The position numbers and the translations under genes were made by a program. This document shows positions 1 to 4,585 of a stretch of DNA of 12,041 nucleotides, in pieces (position 1 is the first letter of the stretch; each line of letters opens with the position of its first letter). This DNA is from an uncultured Clostridia bacterium (GTDB lineage Bacteria; Bacillota; Clostridia; Oscillospirales; Ruminococcaceae): contig CANRHA010000033.1 in assembly GCA_947630315.1 (NCBI GenBank), positions 1-12,041 on the forward strand. Direction: 5' to 3'. The notes beneath the pieces were generated by a model. It was not told the origin of the DNA. It saw nothing but the letters and a program-made list of their open reading frames with translations, and searched no databases.

Positions 1-83
1 CCCTGCGGGGGCCGGCCCGCCCGCGCGGAGCGCGGGCGGCACGCGAAGCGTGCGGGCTGCGGCCCGGGGCCGCGCCGGGCAGG
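1..83. repeat. GC-rich multi-hairpin block upstream of fumC (element A)
   Basis: An extremely GC-rich stretch made of adjacent inverted repeats. One hairpin pairs 17-26 with 30-39 around loop GGA. A second pairs 40-44 with 48-52 around loop GAA. A weaker GGGC/GCCC pairing lies at 54-57/62-65. CCTGC at 2-6 can pair with GCAGG at 79-83 as an outer stem, but pairing just inside it is poor, so the outer structure is uncertain and the block may extend left of the window. It ends 36 bases before the fumC start and has no T-run, so it is not an ordinary intrinsic terminator. It belongs with the blocks at 1497, 2879 and 4154. Confidence 0.6.
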
Positions 84-119
84 ATACCCGGATAAAAAAC
101 TGATAAGTGAGGTTACACG

Positions 120-1493
120 ATGGAAAGCTATCGCATTGAACACGACTCTATGGGCGAGGTAAAGGTTCCCGCCGAACACCTCTGGGGCGCGCAGACCCAG
201 AGAAGCTATGAAAACTTTAAGATCGGCACGGAAAAAATGCCGCCGGAAATAATACGCGCGTTTGCCGTGCTGAAAAAGTGCTGCGCCGAGGCAAACCGCG
301 AGCTTCTGCCCGAAAAAATGACCGCGGAAAAGCTTGAAGCGATATCCGCGGCCTGCGATGAGATTTATGAGGGAAAGCTGCCAGATGAATTTCCTCTCGC
401 CGTATGGCAGACCGGCTCGGGCACGCAGTCAAACATGAATCTGAACGAGGTAATAGCCAACCGGGGAAATCAGATAGCCGGAAAAAAGCTCCTGCACCCG
501 AACGACGACGTGAACATGTCGCAAAGCTCGAACGACACCTTCCCTGCGGCGATCCACATAGCCGCCGTATGCGGGATAAAGGAAAGCCTTATGCCGTCGA
601 TTTCGCGGCTTATCGATGAATTTGACCGGCTCGAAAAGGAGAACGAGGGCGTTTTGAAATGCGGGAGAACTCACCTTCAGGACGCCGTTCCCATAAGGTT
701 TTCTCAGGAGATAAGCGGCTGGAAAGCCCTCTTAGATCGCTCGCGCGAACAGATCGGACTATCCTTGGAAACTTTATCAAACCTGTCTTTAGGCGGAACG
801 GCGGTGGGCACCGGGCTTAACGCTCCGAAAGGGTTCGACGCCTTAGTCGCCGAAAAAATATCCTCAGCAACGGGGCACCCTTTCAAGACCGATCCGAATA
901 AATTTCACTCTTTAAGCTCTCAGGACGAGGCGGTATTTGCGCACGGCGCCCTCAAAGCCCTCGCCGCCGACCTCATGAAGATAGCGAACGACATACGCTG
1001 GCTCGCCTCGGGTCCTAGGACCGGCCTCGGGGAGATAACCATTCCCGCAAACGAACCCGGCAGCTCGATAATGCCCGGAAAGGTTAACCCTACTCAGTGC
1101 GAAGCCGTGACGATGGTCGCGGTCCAGGTCATGGGCAACGACGCGGCGGTGGGCTTTGCAGCCTCGCAGGGAAACTTTGAGCTTAACGTATTTCTGCCGG
1201 TGATCGCATATAATTTCATGCAGTCGGCAAGGCTCCTCTCCGACGTTATGGAGAGCTTCCGCAAAAACTGCGTTGCCGGAATAAAGCCCAACGTCGAAAA
1301 GATGAGCGAAAACGTGAACAAATCTCTGATGCTCGCCGCGGCGCTCAATCCCTCTATCGGCTACGAAAACGCCGCAAAAACGGTGAAGCTCGCCTTTGAG
1401 AAAAACATCACCCTCAAGGAGGCGGCCGCAGCCCTCGGCTTCCTGACGGAGGCTGAGTTTGACAAAGTGTTCCGCCCCGAGGATATGACCTGA
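120..1493 (+). CDS. fumC: Class II fumarate hydratase
   Basis: Catalyses reversible hydration of fumarate to malate in the cytoplasm; class II enzymes are iron-independent homotetramers. The 457-residue length is normal for the family. Visible motifs are TGSGTQSNMN (98-107), the substrate-binding GRTHLQDA (182-189, with the conserved His185) and the fumarase/aspartase signature GSSIMPGKVN (314-323), whose Ser315 corresponds to the flexible catalytic-loop serine. The GSGTQSNMN and SSQDEAVFAHGA segments favour fumarase over aspartase or argininosuccinate lyase. The ATG is preceded by a modest AGTGAGG ribosome site at 106-112. The malic enzyme gene follows 210 bp downstream on the same strand, so product malate could pass to pyruvate. 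A structured GC-rich block begins three bases after the stop codon. No anomaly is seen in the coding sequence. Confidence 0.96.
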   Translation: MESYRIEHDSMGEVKVPAEHLWGAQTQRSYENFKIGTEKMPPEIIRAFAVLKKCCAEANRELLPEKMTAEKLEAISAACDEIYEGKLPDEFPLAVWQTGSGTQSNMNLNEVIANRGNQIAGKKLLHPNDDVNMSQSSNDTFPAAIHIAAVCGIKESLMPSISRLIDEFDRLEKENEGVLKCGRTHLQDAVPIRFSQEISGWKALLDRSREQIGLSLETLSNLSLGGTAVGTGLNAPKGFDALVAEKISSATGHPFKTDPNKFHSLSSQDEAVFAHGALKALAADLMKIANDIRWLASGPRTGLGEITIPANEPGSSIMPGKVNPTQCEAVTMVAVQVMGNDAAVGFAASQGNFELNVFLPVIAYNFMQSARLLSDVMESFRKNCVAGIKPNVEKMSENVNKSLMLAAALNPSIGYENAAKTVKLAFEKNITLKEAAAALGFLTEAEFDKVFRPEDMT

Positions 1494-1496
1494 CCT

Positions 1497-1615
1497 TTCT
1501 GCGTGCCCCGGCCTCCGGGCGCCGCCCGCGCGCGAAGCGCGCTTGCCCGCCGCAGGCGGGCAAGGGCCGTCGGAGACGGCCCGGGGCGGCGCCCGGAGGC
1601 CGGGGGCACGCAGAA
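1497..1615. repeat. Cloverleaf-like inverted-repeat element B between fumC and malic enzyme
   Basis: A long outer stem pairs 1497-1527 with 1584-1615; the only flaw is one extra C in the right arm. Inside it sit three hairpins with almost no unpaired bases between them. They are GCGCGC-GAA-GCGCGC (1528-1542), a 10-bp stem with loop GCA (1542-1564), and an 8-bp stem GGGCCGTC/GACGGCCC with loop GGA (1564-1582). All three triloops are GNA closed by C-G. The element begins three bases after the fumC stop and ends 88 bases before the next start. No T-run follows. The family is not one I recognise. The base pairing is directly visible; any function is unknown. Confidence 0.85.
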
Positions 1616-1703
1616 GCCTGCGATTACGCAGAGTAGAACCGGCCCGCAATATTACGCTTTGTATCGCGAAACCCGAAAATATGTAGAATAAAGGAAGTAT
1701 AGT

Positions 1704-2873
1704 ATGACGATCAGCGAAGAATCCCTGAAGATGCACTACGAATGGAAAGGCAAGATAGAGGTCGTTCCGAGATGCAAAATTGAGGACAGACACGACCTCT
1801 CGGTTGCGTATACGCCGGGAGTGGCTCAGCCCTGCCTTGAAATTCAGAAGGATTACTCAAAATCATTTGAACTTACGCGGCGCGGAAACCTCATAGCCGT
1901 CATCACCGACGGCACCGCGGTTTTGGGCCTCGGAGATATAGGCCCCGAGGCGGGTATGCCGGTAATGGAGGGCAAATGCGCGCTGTTTAAATCTTTTGCG
2001 GATGTGGACGCGTTTCCTCTCTGCGTTCGCTCAAAGGACGTCGACGAGATAGTCAGGACGGTATACCTTATTTCGGGCAGCTTCGGCGGAATAAATCTTG
2101 AGGATATCTCCGCGCCGCGCTGCTTTGAAATCGAACGCCGTCTAAAGGAGATCTGCGACATACCCGTTTTCCATGACGACCAGCACGGCACCGCCATTGT
2201 TGTCGCAGCGGCCCTGTTAAACGCGCTTAAGGTTGTAGGTAAAGATCTTTCAGCGCGGGTGACGATATGCGGGGCGGGCTCGGCCGGCTGTTCAATAGCA
2301 AAACATCTGTTGAACATAGGCTTCAAAGACGTGACGCTTGTGGATATAAAGGGCATAGTCTGCGAGGGAGAGGATTGGCTGAACCCCGAGACCGAGAGAA
2401 TGGCAAAGGTCACAAACCTCAGACATATGCGGGGCGGCCTCGCCGACGCGATGAAAGGCGCGGACATATTCGTAGGCGTCTCCGCGCCGGGAATAGTCAG
2501 CGAGGAGATGATAGCTTCAATGGCGCCGAGGGCTATAGCCTTCCCGATGGCGAACCCCGTACCGGAAATAATGCCCGACCTCGCCCTCAAAGCGGGGGCG
2601 GAAGTCGTAGGAACCGGGCGCTCCGACTTCAAGAACCAGATAAACAACGTCCTCGCCTTCCCGGGGATATTCCGCGGCGCGCTCGATTGCAGGGCTTCGC
2701 AGATAACCGAGGAAATGAAAGTAGCCGCATCATACGCCCTCGCGGGGCTTGTCGGCGACGACGAACTCTCTGCCGACTACATAATCCCCTCCGCTACAGA
2801 CAAGCGCGTAGCCGCTGCCGTAGCAGAGGCCACGGTCAAAGCCGCAAGGGAGTGCAAGGTGGCGAGGGTCTGA
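1704..2873 (+). CDS. Malic enzyme, NAD(P)-dependent (short bacterial type)
   Basis: Oxidative decarboxylation of malate to pyruvate and CO2 with reduction of NAD or NADP, in the cytoplasm. At 389 residues it fits the short bacterial form without a C-terminal phosphotransacetylase domain. The N-terminal domain shows the YTPGVAQPC signature (36-44, catalytic Tyr36), VITDGTAVLGLGDIGPEAG (66-84) and EGKCALFK with candidate catalytic Lys91. Metal ligands are Glu133-Asp134 (NLEDI) and Asp159 (HDDQHGT). The Rossmann motif GAGSAG is at 190-195, and NNVLAFPGIFRG lies near 314-325. Asp214 at the end of the second Rossmann strand hints at NAD preference, which is inference. The ribosome site AAGGAAG (1691-1697) lies six bases before the ATG. 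The upstream neighbour fumC supplies its substrate. Structured repeats flank the gene on both sides. Confidence 0.93.
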   Translation: MTISEESLKMHYEWKGKIEVVPRCKIEDRHDLSVAYTPGVAQPCLEIQKDYSKSFELTRRGNLIAVITDGTAVLGLGDIGPEAGMPVMEGKCALFKSFADVDAFPLCVRSKDVDEIVRTVYLISGSFGGINLEDISAPRCFEIERRLKEICDIPVFHDDQHGTAIVVAAALLNALKVVGKDLSARVTICGAGSAGCSIAKHLLNIGFKDVTLVDIKGIVCEGEDWLNPETERMAKVTNLRHMRGGLADAMKGADIFVGVSAPGIVSEEMIASMAPRAIAFPMANPVPEIMPDLALKAGAEVVGTGRSDFKNQINNVLAFPGIFRGALDCRASQITEEMKVAASYALAGLVGDDELSADYIIPSATDKRVAAAVAEATVKAARECKVARV

Positions 2874-2878
2874 GCTTG

Positions 2879-3000
2879 CCCCACCCCGCGCGCAGCGCTC
2901 CCCCGCCGCCTGCGGCGGCGGGGAACCCGCGCCCCCGGAGGGGGCGCGGGCGGGTGCGTGCCCCGCAGGGGCACGCACCGGCGCTGCGCGCGGGGTGGGG
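2879..3000. repeat. Cloverleaf-like inverted-repeat element C between malic enzyme and lipid kinase
   Basis: A perfect 20-bp outer stem pairs 2879-2898 with 2981-3000. It encloses three hairpins: a 10-bp stem 2901-2910/2914-2923 with loop TGC (GCA on the other strand), an 11-bp stem 2926-2936/2940-2950 with loop GGA, and a 12-bp stem 2953-2964/2968-2979 with loop GCA. Every closing pair is C-G. The element starts five bases after the malic enzyme stop and ends 34 bases before the next start codon. It has the same plan as element B but different stem sequences; they share the word TGCGTGCCCC (1500-1509 and 2955-2964). There is no T-run. Confidence 0.87.
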
Positions 3001-3034
3001 GCCGGCAGAAGGCCGCGAAAGGAGATATAAGTCA

Positions 3035-3922
3035 TTGAGCAGCATGCTGTTTTTGTACAACCCGAACTCGGGTATGAAAACCGTCGGCCGAAAGCTCGAC
3101 GAGATACTTAACCTGTATACCTCTGCAGGGTGGGATGTAACCGTGCACCCGACGCAATCGGGCGAGGACTGCACGGCCACCGCCATGAGATACGCAAACT
3201 TCGTTGACAGAATTGTTGTTGCCGGCGGCGACGGAACCCTAAACGGCGCCATAAACGGCTTTATTAGGGCGGGGCTTGATAAGCCGTTCGGATATATCCC
3301 CTGCGGCTCGACAAATGACTTTTCACATTCCCTCGGCGTGCCCGTTCAGATAATGCCTGCGGCAAAAAACGCCGTTTCGGGCGTGCCTTTTGAGATAGAT
3401 ATAGGCTGTATGAACGGCAGATATTTTTCATACGTCGCGGGGTTCGGCCTGTTTACGGAAGTAACATATACAACGCCCCAAGCTCAGAAAAATTCAATAG
3501 GATATCTCGCCTATCTGATCGCCGGGGCGGCCTCGCTCCAAAACATCGTTCCGTATCACATAAAATTTACCTCGGCGGAAAGAAGCGCAGAGGGGGAATA
3601 TATCCTCGGGCTGATAACAAATACCCTTCAGGTCGGCGGAATGAAAAACATTCTGCCGCAGGATATAGCCCTCAACGACGGCTTTTTTGAGGTCCTGATG
3701 GTAAAAAAGCCGCGCAACCCGCTCGACTTCAACAAGCTCGTTTCGGCGATAATGAAAAGGGATTTCTCCGCCGAATGCTTTGAGTACTTCAAGACCGACA
3801 GCATAAGCTTTCTGAGCGAAAAGCCGCTTTCCTGGACTCTTGACGGCGAAAACGGCGGAACCTTCACCGAGACCTCTATAACCTGTCACCCGCGCGCCCT
3901 GAGCATAATAGTTAAAGGGTGA
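3035..3922 (+). CDS. YegS/DgkB-type lipid kinase (diacylglycerol kinase catalytic domain)
   Basis: Probably phosphorylates diacylglycerol or a related lipid at the inner face of the membrane, recycling it into phospholipid synthesis. The exact substrate cannot be read from sequence. From the chosen TTG start the protein has 295 residues, typical of the family. Motifs: YNPNSG (8-13), the nucleotide-binding GGDGTLN (64-70), PCGSTNDFS (89-97) and the C-terminal LDGE (269-272) characteristic of this fold. No signal peptide or membrane helix is evident. TTG at 3035 is preferred because GGAG at 3021-3024 lies ten bases upstream; the next ATG at 3044 is too far from it. The frame stays open upstream to 2267 but there it only shadows the malic enzyme gene and the repeat. 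The gene follows a GC-rich cloverleaf element. Confidence 0.9.
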   Translation: MSSMLFLYNPNSGMKTVGRKLDEILNLYTSAGWDVTVHPTQSGEDCTATAMRYANFVDRIVVAGGDGTLNGAINGFIRAGLDKPFGYIPCGSTNDFSHSLGVPVQIMPAAKNAVSGVPFEIDIGCMNGRYFSYVAGFGLFTEVTYTTPQAQKNSIGYLAYLIAGAASLQNIVPYHIKFTSAERSAEGEYILGLITNTLQVGGMKNILPQDIALNDGFFEVLMVKKPRNPLDFNKLVSAIMKRDFSAECFEYFKTDSISFLSEKPLSWTLDGENGGTFTETSITCHPRALSIIVKG

Positions 3923-3942
3923 TATGAAAATAATAGTTAAAG
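3905..3942 (+). repeat. 13-bp direct repeat straddling the lipid kinase stop codon
   Basis: ATAATAGTTAAAG occurs at 3905-3917, as the last codons of the lipid kinase, and again at 3930-3942 just past the stop. The second copy lies in a seven-codon frame starting ATG at 3924, so the two tails read IIVKG-stop and IIVKA-stop. This may be a local duplication or a remnant. A functional mini-peptide is unlikely because no ribosome site is evident. Confidence 0.5.
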
Positions 3943-3950
3943 CATAAAAC

Positions 3951-4135
3951 AAAGCCCGCCGGATAAGCCTCTCTGAGATAGAAAAGTCGTGCCCCGCGGG
4001 CTTGCGGAGCACCTTATATGCCATGTTTTGTCTGCAAGACAACCGAGACGGCCGTTGTTGTCGAGGGCGGTCGAACCGGAACAAAACGGGCATATTTCAT
4101 AATCGCATATAGCCGCCGGATCCGGGGCGGCGGCT
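3951..4135. other. Possible structured RNA or unclassified inverted-repeat region
   Basis: This stretch between convergent genes has no convincing coding frame but shows long-range pairing. ATATGCC-AT-GTTTTGT (4016-4031) pairs with ACAAAAC-G-GGCATAT (4081-4095), capped by GACAAC/GTTGTC (4038-4043/4057-4062). CCGGAT (3959-3964) can pair with ATCCGG (4120-4125). A side hairpin GTGC-C-CCGC/GCGG-A-GCAC (3989-4012) competes with AAGCCCGC/GCGGGCTT (3952-3959/3996-4003). Read on the minus strand, the last stem is followed by TGTTTT, which would suit a 3' end. The rod with an internal bulge, about 185 bases long, recalls 6S RNA in shape only. I recognise no conserved sequence, and no promoter is clear on either strand. 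Confidence 0.22.
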
Positions 4136-4153
4136 CGCACGCACCTTTGTTGT

Positions 4154-4255
4154 CTGCCGGGGGGCCCGGGCGAAGCCCCGGCAGCCCCGAAGGGGCCGCC
4201 GCAGCGCGCCTGCGGCGCGCTGGCCCCGCGCGCGAGCGCGGGGCGGGCTTCGCCC
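4154..4255. repeat. GC-rich multi-hairpin element D downstream of the lipid kinase
   Basis: An outer inverted repeat, GGGCGAAGCCC at 4168-4178 and its complement at 4245-4255, encloses three hairpins. They are GCCCC-GAA-GGGGC (4184-4196), a 9-bp stem 4202-4210/4214-4222 with loop TGC (GCA on the other strand), and a 9-bp stem 4223-4231/4236-4244 with loop GCGA. Each outer arm can also fold on itself as GGGC-GAA-GCCC. A competing 9-bp stem is 4154-4162/4176-4184. The plan matches elements B and C. Confidence 0.72.
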
Positions 4256-4261
4256 ATGCCC

Positions 4262-4296
4262 AGAGGTCAGAAGTCAGAAATCAGAAAACAGATGAA
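4262..4296 (+). repeat. Heptad repeat tract 1 (AGAAGTC-like, five units)
   Basis: Consecutive 7-base units are AGAGGTC, AGAAGTC, AGAAATC, AGAAAAC and AGATGAA. The AGA core is constant and the last four bases drift. The tract begins seven bases after element D. It resembles the degenerate heptamer repeats known from cyanobacteria in style, but no family is identified. Confidence 0.7.
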
Positions 4297-4420
4297 GGTA
4301 GGAGCGAGGGTGGCGGATAGCAGAATCCTTGCGATATGCGCAGAAGGTTACGGAAACGGTGGCGGAAAGTTCCGCCCTACCCGCTGCCCTCATCTTCCCG
4401 CAAGCCCGGTAAAAGCACCT
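4297..4420. other. Non-coding segment between heptad tracts
   Basis: No gene is recognised here. GGTGGCGGA occurs twice (4309-4317 and 4358-4366). GGCGGA at 4361-4366 pairs with TCCGCC at 4371-4376 around a four-base loop. With heptad tracts on both sides in opposite orientation, it looks like the inside of a small repeat-bounded unit; that reading is inference. Confidence 0.3.
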
Positions 4421-4455
4421 CTGCCATCTGATCTCTGCCATCTGTCTTCTAATTG
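4421..4455 (-). repeat. Heptad repeat tract 2 (inverted orientation)
   Basis: Units on the plus strand are CTGCCAT, CTGATCT, CTGCCAT, CTGTCTT and CTAATTG. Their complement has the same AGA/CAGA rhythm as tract 1, and CAGATG on the minus strand matches the end of tract 1, so tracts 1 and 2 form an imperfect inverted pair. Confidence 0.6.
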
Positions 4456-4487
4456 GGGAGTGTCTAAATCGCCCGCATTATTCGCTC

Positions 4488-4524
4488 AATTTAAATCCGT
4501 CACCGAAGGTGACACCTTTAAATT
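4488..4524. repeat. Nested hairpin: AT-rich outer stem, GTCACC-GAA-GGTGAC inner stem
   Basis: AATTTAAA (4488-4495) pairs with TTTAAATT (4517-4524). Inside, after a three-by-three internal loop (TCC/ACC), GTCACC (4499-4504) pairs with GGTGAC (4508-4513) around loop GAA. The C-GAA-G closure is the one seen in the GC-rich elements, although the composition is quite different. It runs directly into heptad tract 3. Confidence 0.7.
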
Positions 4525-4556
4525 CTAATATCTAACTTCTAATATCTAATATCTGT
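4523..4556 (-). repeat. Heptad repeat tract 3
   Basis: Units on the plus strand are TTCTAAT, ATCTAAC, TTCTAAT, ATCTAAT and the start of ATCTGTG; the complement reads AGATATT/AGAAGTT-like, the same AGA-phased heptad as the other tracts. It overlaps the AT arm of the preceding hairpin by two bases and abuts the palindrome beside the sugar kinase stop codon. Confidence 0.68.
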
Positions 4557-4585
4557 GATGTGGCCGTTTCGGCCACATCTTATCA
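4557..4585 (-). repeat. Palindromic repeat unit at the 3' end of the sugar kinase gene (copy 1)
   Basis: A 10-bp perfect stem with left arm GATGTGGCCG (4557-4566) pairs with 4570-4579 around loop TTT and is followed by TTATCA. The last three bases are the complement of the sugar kinase TGA stop. The 29-bp unit recurs inverted at 11982-12010 with one difference, in the loop. It could act as a transcript-end hairpin for the minus-strand gene, but no T-run follows. Confidence 0.75.

Noticed and set aside
912..1793. Long minus-strand open frame (293 codons) across the fumC 3' end
   Set aside because: It lies antisense to a well-supported fumC, runs through the structured repeat, is Arg/Ala/Gly-biased and matches no family; a GC-driven shadow.
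1497..3000. GC-rich elements as ordinary Rho-independent terminators
   Set aside because: No T-run follows either block on either strand, and the three-hairpin design is far beyond what termination needs.
2267..3034. Upstream extension of the lipid kinase frame
   Set aside because: The translated part is low-complexity Arg/Gly/Pro sequence overlapping the malic enzyme and element C. The TTG at 3035 has a proper ribosome site and the family N-terminus.
4018..4095. tRNA, tmRNA or SRP RNA suggested by a GGTTCGA-like string on the minus strand
   Set aside because: No acceptor stem, CCA end or other conserved arm could be built around it.
3937..4320. Open frames on both strands in the non-coding region
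   Set aside because: They run through hairpins and heptad repeats, lack ribosome sites and show no recognisable domain.
4262..4556. CRISPR array
   Set aside because: The units are 7 bases, contiguous and degenerate, with no spacers and no cas genes.
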